From Caldifarciminota bacterium (GTDB lineage: Bacteria > Hydrothermota > Tepidihabitantia > SM23-42), in contig JAFGPO010000053.1 of NCBI GenBank assembly GCA_016936155.1, positions 1 through 39,120 on the forward strand: a stretch of DNA of 39,120 bases, written 5' to 3'. Within the stretch, counting starts at the first letter, position 1. Every line of letters starts with the position of its first letter. Both the position numbers and the translations under genes were made by a program. The notes under the pieces were generated by a model. The model was given only the letters and a program-made list of their open reading frames with translations, ran no database searches and was not told the origin of the DNA. Shown piece after piece: positions 23,438-31,700 of this stretch.

Positions 23438-23770
23438 ATGATACATTTTCTATTCCAGCAATCTTGTGAAACGACTGGACAACAGCAACAGAATCCTTTA
23501 GTAAGTTTGCTGCCCCTTATTTTGATCTTCGTTGTGTTCTATTTTTTGTTGATCCTGCCACAACAACGTAAACAGCGGCAGCACCGTAAACTCCTTGAGG
23601 CTTTGAAAAAGGATGATCGGATCATAACATCCGCAGGGATTCACGGTACGGTCGCCAATGTAAAGGATCGAACCCTCATGATCGTGATCGCGGACGGAGT
23701 AAAAGTCGAGATTGAGAAGAGTCATATAGCACATGTTGTAAGTAGAACCTCAGACACTGAGACCAAGTAG
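23438..23770 (+). CDS. yajC: Preprotein translocase accessory subunit YajC
   Basis: Single-span inner membrane protein of the SecDF-YajC complex. ATG 23438 is preferred over the GTG at 23435 because it is 6 nt from GGAG. The protein is 110 aa: a Gln/Asn-rich N-terminus, the membrane segment LVSLLPLILIFVVFYFLLIL, the family junction PQQRKQRQHRKLLEALKKDD, and the cytoplasmic IITSAGIHGTVANVKD. The usual partners tgt, secD and secF are not adjacent; the gene leads an operon of protein maturation enzymes instead. Confidence 0.94.
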   Translation: MIHFLFQQSCETTGQQQQNPLVSLLPLILIFVVFYFLLILPQQRKQRQHRKLLEALKKDDRIITSAGIHGTVANVKDRTLMIVIADGVKVEIEKSHIAHVVSRTSDTETK

Positions 23771-23825
23771 AAGCGGAGGGACGCCGCAGTTCATGCGGAA
23801 AGCAGTTGTAAGGGTGGTATAGATA

Positions 23826-24338
23826 GTGACACAAACGATCGCGAAATATCCGGATCCTATACTCAGGGAAAAAGCCAACCCCGTTGAGAGGATCACGACG
23901 GAAATTCTCGACCTTGCCGAGGGGATGATACGGATGATGATCGAATCCGACGGGGTCGGTCTTGCCGCCAATCAGGTCGGTTCACGGGAACGTATCTTCG
24001 TCATTAACACAACACCCCACGAGGACAAACCAACGCCAATAGTCATGATCAACCCGGTGATCATCGACCAGGAGGGATCGACAAGCGAAGCTGAAGGATG
24101 CCTGAGTTTTCCTGAACTCTATATTACGATCGAACGCGCTGATCGGGTGAACCTTCATGCAAAGAATACCTTCAATGAGACCATCGTGTACGAAACCACC
24201 GGTCTGCTGGCGCGGGCGGTTCAGCATGAGATCGATCACCTCAACGGAGTGCTCATCATTGACCATGTTACGACTGATGAGGATAAGGAGAACATGGAGC
24301 AGTGGCAGAAGAACATGCAGCAAAAGGCAGAGACATGA
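23826..24338 (+). CDS. def: Peptide deformylase
   Basis: Removes the formyl group from nascent N-formyl-methionine, 170 aa. The three motifs are GVGLAANQVG (residues 43-52), EGCLSFPE (90-97, metal ligand Cys92) and QHEIDHLNG (133-141, ligands His134 and His138, catalytic Glu135). The GTG start at 23826 gives the normal N-terminus MTQTIAKYPDPILRE; the AAGGGTGG upstream is a weak Shine-Dalgarno. ATGA overlap with fmt, the enzyme that puts the formyl group on, is a common bacterial arrangement. Confidence 0.97.
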   Translation: MTQTIAKYPDPILREKANPVERITTEILDLAEGMIRMMIESDGVGLAANQVGSRERIFVINTTPHEDKPTPIVMINPVIIDQEGSTSEAEGCLSFPELYITIERADRVNLHAKNTFNETIVYETTGLLARAVQHEIDHLNGVLIIDHVTTDEDKENMEQWQKNMQQKAET

Positions 24339-25252
24339 ACATCGTGTTTTTCGGCTCAGGTGCTTTTGCCATGCCCCTGGCACAACATATCCATGAGGAG
24401 TTCGGTCTTGTTGCGGTTATCGTGACGAAACCGAAACCGCATGGTCGCGGTCGCAAAGAGATCCCATCAAAGATCGCAGTATGGGCACAAGAACATGGGA
24501 TCACCGTGTGGGCTCCGCATGATCCCAATACAGTGGAGTTTATATCGACACTCATGGAACTCGATCCTGATGTGTATGTGCTCGCATCATACGGGCATAT
24601 CCTCGGAAATGATCTTTTACGTATTCCGCGATACGGCGGGATCAATGTCCATCCGTCTTTACTCCCGCGACACCGCGGTGCGGCACCGATCCAGCGCGCG
24701 ATCATGGAGGGCGATATCGTGACCGGTGTGACCGTGATAATGATGGACGAGAGGATCGACCATGGCGATATCATATTCCAGCAGTCAGTTGCTATTGAAC
24801 CCGATGACACCTACGGAACGCTTCTCGAGCGTCTGTCCAGGCTCAGTACGGAATCCATCGGTCAAATTCTCCACGACGTAGAACGTGGAGTCTGTGTTCA
24901 TACGCCGCAAAACCATGAACAGAAGAGCTACGCACACAAGATCACAAAAGAGGAGACCGTGATCCGGTGGGATCAGGGAGCGGATGCGGTCCGAAATTTG
25001 ATACGGGCATTGTCGCCGCATCCTGCAGCCCGGACCATGTTCCGCGGCAAGGAACTAAAGATCATCGCGGCCCGCAAGGGAAAACGCCCGGGTGATCCGG
25101 GTACGATCTTGTTTGAATCGAAGGACATCGCGGTCGGTACCGGTGATGGTTCGCTCATCCTCGATGTAGTGCAACCGGCGAATCGAGCACTCATGGCAGG
25201 ATTGGATTTCAAGAACGGTTACCATATTCAGGAGGGAGAAGTGTTAGCATGA
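24335..25252 (+). CDS. fmt: Methionyl-tRNA formyltransferase
   Basis: Formylates initiator Met-tRNA with 10-formyl-THF; 305 aa from ATG 24335, which overlaps the def stop as ATGA. A longer frame from GTG 24302 lies inside def and is rejected. Motifs: N-terminal MNIVFFGSGAFAMPLA, the catalytic segment GGINVHPSLLPRHRGAAPIQ, and ERIDHGDI. A C-terminal OB-like domain starts at about residue 205. It ends with an ATGA overlap into rsmB. Confidence 0.96.
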   Translation: MNIVFFGSGAFAMPLAQHIHEEFGLVAVIVTKPKPHGRGRKEIPSKIAVWAQEHGITVWAPHDPNTVEFISTLMELDPDVYVLASYGHILGNDLLRIPRYGGINVHPSLLPRHRGAAPIQRAIMEGDIVTGVTVIMMDERIDHGDIIFQQSVAIEPDDTYGTLLERLSRLSTESIGQILHDVERGVCVHTPQNHEQKSYAHKITKEETVIRWDQGADAVRNLIRALSPHPAARTMFRGKELKIIAARKGKRPGDPGTILFESKDIAVGTGDGSLILDVVQPANRALMAGLDFKNGYHIQEGEVLA

Positions 25253-26529
25253 ACGCCCGCATCGCCGCGCTCAACGCTTTGTGCGATGTCGATGAAGGCA
25301 TTAATCTCAAGGATGCGCTCGGCAAGATATTTGAAAAGGATGAACTGCGCGATGATGATCGGTCACTGGCTAATGAACTGGCCTTTGGAACCCTGCGCCA
25401 TTGTGATGAGATAGATCAAATAATCCGTGAAGCCTATAACGGCGATTACTCTTCTTTTGACAGTCAGCTCAGGAATGTCCTTCGGATCGCGGTATACCAG
25501 TATTTGTTCCTTGACCGCATTCCGATCTATGCGATCGTGAACGAAGCCGTCAACCTTGGAAGGTCGATGAAAGAGCGCGGTTTGATCAATGCCATTCTGC
25601 GAGGTATCATACGCAACAAGCGGGTACAGGCACTCCGTGTCCCGCGTGCATGGGTGTTCAGAGAGCTCATGGATGCCTATCCGGTTGACGGGGAAAAGAT
25701 CATCGAGTCGTTCAAGATTCGTCCAACACCCTATATACGTATCAATGTTCTCAAGAACTCTATTGAGCAAGCCGAGGCAAGACTGCAGGCCATGGGCATG
25801 GAGTACCAAGAAGCGAATTGGTTCCGTGAGTTCAAGGCCGTGAGCAGGCTCGGGACGATAATTAACAATCCGATCATGAAGCATGGTTTCATCTCGATCC
25901 ACGATGAAGCACAGGGGTTGATATGTCACCTGGTCGACCCCAAGCCAGGAGAACGGATCGTTGATCTGTGCGCTGCTCCCGGGAGCAAATCCACGTACCT
26001 TGCGGAATTAATGGGCAACAACGGCGAGATTATTGCGGTTGAAGTCAATGATACGCGCATGAGAATGGTCGTGGAAAACACCTTCCGGCTCGGGATCACG
26101 ATCCTGCGGACGGTCATCGCGGATGGGCGACGTTTCTGTGTCGAGGGCATGGATAAAGTCCTCATCGACGCTCCATGCAGCAACTCTGGTGTCGTGGCTA
26201 AAAGACCCGAGGTGAAAGAGCGGGTGAATCCAAAGGTCATCAAACGATTGAACCGGTTGCAGTTCGATTTACTTGACAATGCTGCTCGTTTCCTGAACAT
26301 CGGAGGTTCGTTGATCTATTCCACGTGCAGCATCCTGCCTCAGGAGAACGAGCATCTCGTTACGCTCTTTCTCGAGACGCATGAGAACTTCAAACTGGAG
26401 CCGGCAAAGGATTTTGTACCGCTTGGCGAACAGTATCTCAAGGTACTGCCCGGTGATTTCTATACGGATGGTATCTTCGCCGCCCGCATGAAAAAGACCC
26501 GGCAGAGCCCGAACCGTTCATTCCCATAG
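25249..26529 (+). CDS. rsmB: 16S rRNA (cytosine-967-C5)-methyltransferase
   Basis: Two-part protein of 426 aa. Residues ~1-130 are a NusB-like RNA-binding domain (SLANELAFGTLRHCDEIDQI); the rest is a Rossmann methyltransferase. The SAM site is VDLCAAPGSKSTYLAELMG, and the two catalytic cysteines are in DAPCSNSGVVAKRPEVK and YSTCSILPQEN. The motif IV variant CSNSGV, where most family members have CSGLGV, keeps the cysteine. It is the last gene of the yajC operon; a 204-bp gap then leads to mraZ. Confidence 0.95.
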   Translation: MNARIAALNALCDVDEGINLKDALGKIFEKDELRDDDRSLANELAFGTLRHCDEIDQIIREAYNGDYSSFDSQLRNVLRIAVYQYLFLDRIPIYAIVNEAVNLGRSMKERGLINAILRGIIRNKRVQALRVPRAWVFRELMDAYPVDGEKIIESFKIRPTPYIRINVLKNSIEQAEARLQAMGMEYQEANWFREFKAVSRLGTIINNPIMKHGFISIHDEAQGLICHLVDPKPGERIVDLCAAPGSKSTYLAELMGNNGEIIAVEVNDTRMRMVVENTFRLGITILRTVIADGRRFCVEGMDKVLIDAPCSNSGVVAKRPEVKERVNPKVIKRLNRLQFDLLDNAARFLNIGGSLIYSTCSILPQENEHLVTLFLETHENFKLEPAKDFVPLGEQYLKVLPGDFYTDGIFAARMKKTRQSPNRSFP

Positions 26530-26584
26530 ATCCATAATACATAACACCGCGGTTGTGAACATTGCTGGATAGCGCTTTGCGGTT

Positions 26585-26628
26585 CATGAGCGATTATTAT
26601 GCGCTCATGGCGTAAGGAGCATTTTTTT
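26585..26628 (+). terminator. Possible terminator region after rsmB
   Basis: An 8-bp perfect inverted repeat, CATGAGCG / CGCTCATG (26585-26592 and 26602-26609), is followed 12 nt later by seven T (26622-26628). A second imperfect pairing just before the T run (ATGCGCTC with GAGCAT) would be closer to a standard terminator. The two stems exclude each other. The gap between rsmB and mraZ holds nothing else except the mraZ promoter. Confidence 0.4.
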
Positions 26629-26687
26629 CCCATTAAAAAAGCCACATGATCCAAAGACCTTTCCTTAATATACATACAAATTAGTAC

Positions 26688-26715
26688 TTGACAAAATCTA
26701 AATAATGTGTAAAAT
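26688..26715 (+). promoter_or_regulatory. Promoter of the dcw cluster
   Basis: TTGACA (26688-26693), 16-bp spacer, TAAAAT (26710-26715). The start near 26722 leaves a ~12-nt leader before the mraZ ATG. Confidence 0.78.
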
Positions 26716-26739
26716 GGTACAGAATGGGGGAAAATGGGG
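26715..26739 (+). promoter_or_regulatory. MraZ-binding repeats (probable autoregulatory operator)
   Basis: TGGTA (26715), TGGGG (26725) and TGGGG (26735) occur with an exact 10-bp period. E. coli MraZ binds direct TGGGN repeats separated by 5 nt, the same period. The first unit is degenerate. The set runs from the last base of the -10 hexamer to the start codon, so bound MraZ would cover the transcription start. Confidence 0.72.
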
Positions 26740-27216
26740 AACATTAGATTTCGAGGCTTTTTCCAGCATGTCCTGGATGATCGGAAGCGAGTAGCGATCC
26801 CGAGCCAGTTTCGGACGGTCGTGATGCATGAATCCGACGGCAAGGTCGTGATGACTCCTGGGTATGACCGTGAGATCGCGGTCTATGCACTCAAGACATG
26901 GGAGGAACGCGAAGAAAGCGAGTTGCTCTCTTTGTCCATGGACCGGATGCAAGCACGACGGTACCGTCGTCACTTTACCTTCGGGATCAAGGAAGACCAC
27001 CTTGACGGACAGGGACGGATCCTCATTCCCACGTTTTTGCTCGAGCACTCGGGGATCACAAAGGACGTTGTTATTGTGGGTGAGATCGACTATTTCACAC
27101 TTTGGTCTCCTGAACACTACCGCGTGTTCATGCAGGAAATCGATAAAAACTACTTAGAAGATGCTGAGAACATTGAACCACTAAGAAGGAGGAAGGATGA
27201 AAGTCCAAGCCATTGA
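26734..27216 (+). CDS. mraZ: Transcriptional regulator MraZ
   Basis: First gene of the division and cell wall cluster, 160 aa, slightly longer than the usual ~145-150. Two SpoVT/AbrB-like halves are visible: RFRGFFQHVLDDRKRVAIPS near the N-terminus and HLDGQGRILIPTFLLEHSGI in the second half. MraZ forms a DNA-binding ring and represses its own operon in E. coli. Operator-like repeats overlap its promoter and start codon. The C-terminal tail, PLRRRKDESPSH, is basic. The next gene starts inside its 3' end. Confidence 0.94.
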   Translation: MGNIRFRGFFQHVLDDRKRVAIPSQFRTVVMHESDGKVVMTPGYDREIAVYALKTWEEREESELLSLSMDRMQARRYRRHFTFGIKEDHLDGQGRILIPTFLLEHSGITKDVVIVGEIDYFTLWSPEHYRVFMQEIDKNYLEDAENIEPLRRRKDESPSH

Positions 27217-27538
27217 AGCCGTCAACAATGTGAAAGTAGCGCTCATGGTGCCCAGTGGAGAGATCAATGAGGCTGAATTCGAGACCATCGATAATAAGTT
27301 CAAAACGCTGGTCGACAAAGGCGACTACAACATCATAATGGATCTTTCCCGGGTCAGTCATATCAACTACAAAGTTGTTGGATGGCTCATTGACTACCAG
27401 AAGAAATTCAAGGAACTGGGCGGTGACATTAAACTGGTGAATGTTTCACCATATCTCTATGATATCCTGCGTCTCTATGGTTTCTACCCGTTCGAGATCT
27501 TCCCGTCAAAACGCGCCGCGCTGAAGAGTTACATGTAG
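27197..27538 (+). CDS. STAS-domain protein lacking the phospho-serine
   Basis: 113 aa, a single STAS fold like anti-sigma factor antagonists. The core reads YNIIMDLSRVSHINYKVVGW, followed by KELGGDIKLVNVSPYLYDIL, matching the family's strand-helix order. Where the family has DSSG with a phosphorylated serine, this protein has NYKV, with Tyr58 at the serine position, so switching by a SpoIIAB/RsbW-type kinase is unlikely. The gene overlaps mraZ by 20 bp, with Shine-Dalgarno AAGGAGGAAGG inside it, and sits between mraZ and rsmH, where an STAS gene is not normally found. A structural or division-related protein-interaction role is possible. No kinase or sigma factor is nearby. Confidence 0.8.
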   Translation: MKVQAIEAVNNVKVALMVPSGEINEAEFETIDNKFKTLVDKGDYNIIMDLSRVSHINYKVVGWLIDYQKKFKELGGDIKLVNVSPYLYDILRLYGFYPFEIFPSKRAALKSYM

Positions 27539-27561
27539 ACGCTTTTGCATGCGCCCGGAAT

Positions 27562-28431
27562 ATGATCTTTCATTGTCCCGTGCTGGTGGCTGAGGTCATC
27601 CGCTACATGAGGCTGCAGCCCGGGAACACCTATTGCGACTGCACAGCTGGTGGCGGTGGTCATCTATTGCAGATGCTGCAGGCATCACCTGAAAGCACGT
27701 TCATCGGTATTGACTGGGATCCTGACGCTATTGCCCATGCGCAAAGCGTACTCCAAGCCTATCATGATCAGTGTACCCTTATTCAAGGGAATTTTGCTGA
27801 GATAGATTTAATTCTCGAACGGCTCAAGCTCGACGAACTCGATGGTATCCTTTTTGACTGCGGCGTTTCCCTTTACCAGGTGACAACACCGGCGCGCGGT
27901 TTCAGTTATGATCATGATGGCCCCTTGCTCATGCGCATGTCACCGAACACCATGGCGCTCAAAGAGAGACTCCGATCCATATCAAAGCACGAACTGGCGT
28001 TCATCCTACGGTCTTATGGCGATGTACGAGGGTACCGGCGGATCGCCGAGCTTCTTTATGCCCGGCGCATGAGCCTGCGGACGACCGTAGATATCCGCAC
28101 AATCGTCGAGCAGGGAACACCAAAGCGTTTTCAAAAGAAGAACTGCCGCCGTGTATTTCAGGCATTACGTATATGGGTGAATGATGAGTTGAACAACCTT
28201 GCAAATGGATTGGCCGCTGCGTTCGAGCGTTTGCGGGTCGGAGGACGATTGATCGCGATCGCCTACCATTCCGGAGAGGATCGGATCATTAAGCGTCAGT
28301 TCCGCGAGCACCATGCGAACAAGCGTGGGGTGCTGCTCGCCAAGAAAGTAATCAGGCCATCTGCCGAAGAGGTCCGGGTTAATCCGCGGGCACGAAGCGC
28401 GCGGCTCCGGGTGTGCGAGAAATGCGCATAA
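27562..28431 (+). CDS. rsmH: 16S rRNA (cytosine-1402-N4)-methyltransferase
   Basis: Methylates C1402 in the ribosomal P site; 289 aa, at the short end of the family (~300-315). N-terminus MIFHCPVLVAEVIRY, SAM site YCDCTAGGGGHLLQML, then FDCGVSLYQVTTPARGFSYD and RVFQALRIWVNDELNNL. The C-terminus LRVCEKCA is normal. It is weakly spaced from the STAS gene (23 bp) with little Shine-Dalgarno. mraZ-rsmH-ftsL-ftsI is the standard order except for the STAS insertion. Confidence 0.96.
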   Translation: MIFHCPVLVAEVIRYMRLQPGNTYCDCTAGGGGHLLQMLQASPESTFIGIDWDPDAIAHAQSVLQAYHDQCTLIQGNFAEIDLILERLKLDELDGILFDCGVSLYQVTTPARGFSYDHDGPLLMRMSPNTMALKERLRSISKHELAFILRSYGDVRGYRRIAELLYARRMSLRTTVDIRTIVEQGTPKRFQKKNCRRVFQALRIWVNDELNNLANGLAAAFERLRVGGRLIAIAYHSGEDRIIKRQFREHHANKRGVLLAKKVIRPSAEEVRVNPRARSARLRVCEKCA

Positions 28432-28673
28432 TCCTGATATTCACCGCGATCGTCGTCTACCTTTTCTTGCTCGTATACACGGAGAGCGAATTGGTCAAGA
28501 TCGAAGTGCGTATGGAGAACCTTCAGAACCGGATGCGCGAACTTGACAATAAAAAAAAGGACCTGGAGTCTGAGATAATGGACATCAGCAACCTCGCGCT
28601 CATTGAAGCACAGGCGAAAGAACGGGGATTTGTGTTTCCCGAAGAAGCCGATGTGCATGGAGCGTTGAAATGA
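28422..28673 (+). CDS. ftsL: Cell division protein FtsL-like
   Basis: 83 aa from ATG 28422; a GTG at 28413 is the alternative. One N-terminal membrane helix (IILIFTAIVVYLFLLVY) is followed by a coiled coil (RMENLQNRMRELDNKKKDLE) and a short tail. Sequence similarity in FtsL is low in general, so the call rests on topology, length and position between rsmH and ftsI. It overlaps rsmH by 10 bp and ftsI by ATGA. It would form the FtsQLB bridge with FtsI and FtsW. Confidence 0.8.
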   Translation: MRIILIFTAIVVYLFLLVYTESELVKIEVRMENLQNRMRELDNKKKDLESEIMDISNLALIEAQAKERGFVFPEEADVHGALK

Positions 28674-30295
28674 GACGTCAGAAGATTCTGAATTTCTGCC
28701 TGTTCGCGGCTTCGGTGGTTTTTTTCTCGTACATATTTTATATCCAGTGCATCCGTTATGCCTACTACGACAACCGCGCACGGAATCAGCATGAGAAAAA
28801 ATTCATCCTGTTCGGTTCGCGGGGGAATATCTATGATCGGAATGGGCTGCCGCTCGCGACCTCGAGTCAGTGTTTCTCGATATTCTGTACACCCCGGTAT
28901 ACAACGAACAAGAAGCGTCTCGTGCGCGAACTGTCGATTTTGAGCAATGCCTCGGAATACACCGTACATAAACAGGTTGAGAAGGGTACGTTCTTCTGGG
29001 TGGAACGCAAGGTCGATCTTAATAAACGCGATCAGTACCTTGATCTTGATGATCCGAGCATCGGGTATACTTATGACCTGAAAAGGCACTATAACATGCC
29101 GGAGAATTTCGTAAGCATTCTCGGTGCCTGCGGTTCAGACAACCGGGGGATCGAAGGCCTGGAACTGCAATTGGATGATGTCCTGAGCGGGGAAGGGGGT
29201 TTTGCCATCTACCAGCGGGATCCGACCGGGGATTTAATCCCTTACCATAACAATACGGAAAAGGAGCCCACTCCTGGCAAGGATGTTTATTTGACGATCG
29301 ATCTCCAGGTGCAGTCCATCCTGGCGGCGAACCTGCAGGCAGCTTTGGTCAGCGAGGACGCACACCATGCAGCAGGGATCGTGATCCAGCCTCGCACCGG
29401 CGAGATACTGGCACTGGTCAACGTGGGACGTAACAATGATACGAGGAACCATGTTGTCTGCGACGAGTTCGAACCCGGATCGACCTTTAAGCTCTTGACG
29501 TTGACCTATGCCCTTCTTCATGGGAAGAATGAACAAGAAACGATCGATACCGAAGGTGGAACATGCAAGATCCATGGACACACGATACACGATTATCGTG
29601 ATTATGGTACTGTAACGCTCGCACAGGCGATCGCCCATTCGAGCAATGTCGCCATGGTGAAGATATCAAAGGATTTTGACCGGGAAGCATTCTGCATGCT
29701 TGCTCGTGATTTCGGATTCGGACAATTGACCGGTATCGAGTTGCCAGGCGAAGTGAAGGGGCGTCTCCCTGACCATGATTCGATCAATGATGTCGAGTTT
29801 GCAACGCTCGTATTCGGGCAGGGTCTGACGGTCAACCTCCTGCAGTTGGCGTTCGCTTACCAGGCGGTGGCGAACCGGGGAGTGCTCAACCGGCCCGTGC
29901 TCATCAAAGAGATCAGGAATGGCTCGCACACGGCGTACGCGTTTGATCCGCTTCGCATCCGAAGGGTTATCACCAAGGATATCACCGAACGCCTCACTGC
30001 GATCCTCTGTGGCGTGGTCGAGCAGGGGAGCGGCCAGGGTGCAGCAATGGAGGGTGTACGCATCGCGGCAAAGACCGGAACCTCCCAGAAGGTGGTCAAT
30101 GGCACATACTCTAACCGTTCGATCATTACCACCTTTGTCGGTTTCTTTCCCGCCGAGTCTCCTGATTATCTGATTGCAATCCTGCTCGATGAACCGAAAA
30201 AAGGATTGTGGGCGAGTACGATCGCCGCTCCGATCTTCAAGAAGATCGCGCAGAGTATTTATCAAATTAATGCATATCAATATGCAGCTGAGTGA
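28670..30295 (+). CDS. ftsI: Penicillin-binding protein, division transpeptidase
   Basis: Class B PBP that cross-links septal peptidoglycan, 541 aa. One N-terminal membrane helix (residues ~8-30), a dimerisation domain starting at SRGNIYDRNGLPLA, and a transpeptidase domain. Active-site motifs are complete: Ser271-x-x-Lys274 (GSTFK), Ser324-x-Asn326 (HSSN) and Lys468-Thr-Gly (KTGTS). There is no PASTA domain, which fits a Gram-negative FtsI rather than a SpoVD type. Its 3' end overlaps murE by 14 bp. It works with FtsW, encoded five genes downstream. Confidence 0.95.
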   Translation: MRRQKILNFCLFAASVVFFSYIFYIQCIRYAYYDNRARNQHEKKFILFGSRGNIYDRNGLPLATSSQCFSIFCTPRYTTNKKRLVRELSILSNASEYTVHKQVEKGTFFWVERKVDLNKRDQYLDLDDPSIGYTYDLKRHYNMPENFVSILGACGSDNRGIEGLELQLDDVLSGEGGFAIYQRDPTGDLIPYHNNTEKEPTPGKDVYLTIDLQVQSILAANLQAALVSEDAHHAAGIVIQPRTGEILALVNVGRNNDTRNHVVCDEFEPGSTFKLLTLTYALLHGKNEQETIDTEGGTCKIHGHTIHDYRDYGTVTLAQAIAHSSNVAMVKISKDFDREAFCMLARDFGFGQLTGIELPGEVKGRLPDHDSINDVEFATLVFGQGLTVNLLQLAFAYQAVANRGVLNRPVLIKEIRNGSHTAYAFDPLRIRRVITKDITERLTAILCGVVEQGSGQGAAMEGVRIAAKTGTSQKVVNGTYSNRSIITTFVGFFPAESPDYLIAILLDEPKKGLWASTIAAPIFKKIAQSIYQINAYQYAAE

Positions 30296-31700
30296 ACTTT
30301 TCGACCACATAATAGACTCCCCCTTCACGCATGACGTGGATGTCACGTCGCTGGAGTTCGATTCACGCAGGATAACACCTGGGGCGCTGTTCTTCGCGAT
30401 CAAGGGTGAACGGTTCGATGGGCATTTGTTCGTTGACGATGCGATCACACGGGGTGCCGCCGCGGTGGTTGTTGAACGGCCCCTGCACGTGGATGTTCCG
30501 TCAGTAGTGGTCAAAGACGCACGCGCTATCATGGGACGTCTGGCGCAAAGATTCTACGGCAGTTTCGATGGACTAACCACAATCGGCATCACCGGTACGA
30601 ACGGTAAGACCACGACCGCGTTTTTGATCCACGCGATCTTGAAGGCTGCAGGGATGAAGCCCGGTCTGCTCGGTACTATCTGGTACATCATCGGCGATAT
30701 CCAGACACCAGCAGAACGGACCACGCCCGAGAGCCTTGATGTGTTCAAGGCACTGGCCCAGGCCGAAAGGAAAGGTGCGCAGGCAATGGTCATGGAAGTC
30801 AGTTCTCATGCCCTCAGTCTCCATCGTGTGGACGACATTGTGTTCGATATCGCGGTTTTCACCAATTTGTCCCAGGACCACCTTGATTTTCACGGTACGA
30901 TCGATGCCTATAAGCGGGCTAAATTGCACCTCTTTGATCTGCTCAAGGAGCAGGGGTGTGCTCTCATTAATCAGGATGATCCGGTCAGTAAAGAGATCAA
31001 AAGGCTTTCAATACCCCGCATTGTGACCTATGGTGTGACAGGGTCTGCTGACTGTACGGCAGCTATTATCAAGGATACGATCGATGGTTTAACGCTCGAT
31101 ATACACTGGTTCGATCAAAGACATCGGATCGTAAGTCCGCTTCTGGGAACATACAACACGTACAATCTGCTCGCGGCATGTGCGACGGCCCGGGTCCTGG
31201 GTATTGATATGGCGGTCATTATCAGGGCGGTAATGGGCATGACGCGGATCCCCGGGAGGATGGAACGCGTCGCAAGCAATGTGTTCGTCGATTATGCTCA
31301 TACCCCGGATGCGATCAAAAATGCTCTTATCGCCTTGCGCCGGTATTGTGCAGGGCGTCTTTTCATCGTTTTTGGGTGCGGTGGAGACCGGGACAAGAGC
31401 AAACGCCCGCTCATGGGAAGGATCGCCAGTGACTATGCAGACCATGCGATCGTCACATCGGATAATCCACGGCACGAGGATCCCCGGCGCGTGATCGATG
31501 ATATAACAAAAGGCATCGTCAATAAGAACGCAACCGTCATTGTGGATCGTGCCGAGGCGATCGCCAGGGCGTGTACAATGGCACGGGAGGATGATATTAT
31601 CTTGGTTGCCGGCAAAGGGCACGAAGCGTATCAGATCATTGGCGACAAGCGCATTGCATTTGATGATGCGGAGGTGATTCGAGGATGTACCGGGAATTAA
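30282..31700 (+). CDS. murE: UDP-MurNAc-tripeptide ligase, meso-diaminopimelate type
   Basis: Adds the third stem-peptide residue to UDP-MurNAc-L-Ala-D-Glu; 472 aa from ATG 30282 (ATG 30270 is also possible). The frame extends further upstream inside ftsI, but that part lacks family similarity. ATP site GITGTNGKTTTAF, carbamoyl-lysine region, and the substrate motif TSDNPRHEDP. DNPR is diagnostic of meso-diaminopimelate rather than lysine, so the peptidoglycan is of the Gram-negative type. No Shine-Dalgarno is evident; translation is probably coupled to ftsI. Confidence 0.96.
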   Translation: MQLSELFDHIIDSPFTHDVDVTSLEFDSRRITPGALFFAIKGERFDGHLFVDDAITRGAAAVVVERPLHVDVPSVVVKDARAIMGRLAQRFYGSFDGLTTIGITGTNGKTTTAFLIHAILKAAGMKPGLLGTIWYIIGDIQTPAERTTPESLDVFKALAQAERKGAQAMVMEVSSHALSLHRVDDIVFDIAVFTNLSQDHLDFHGTIDAYKRAKLHLFDLLKEQGCALINQDDPVSKEIKRLSIPRIVTYGVTGSADCTAAIIKDTIDGLTLDIHWFDQRHRIVSPLLGTYNTYNLLAACATARVLGIDMAVIIRAVMGMTRIPGRMERVASNVFVDYAHTPDAIKNALIALRRYCAGRLFIVFGCGGDRDKSKRPLMGRIASDYADHAIVTSDNPRHEDPRRVIDDITKGIVNKNATVIVDRAEAIARACTMAREDDIILVAGKGHEAYQIIGDKRIAFDDAEVIRGCTGN

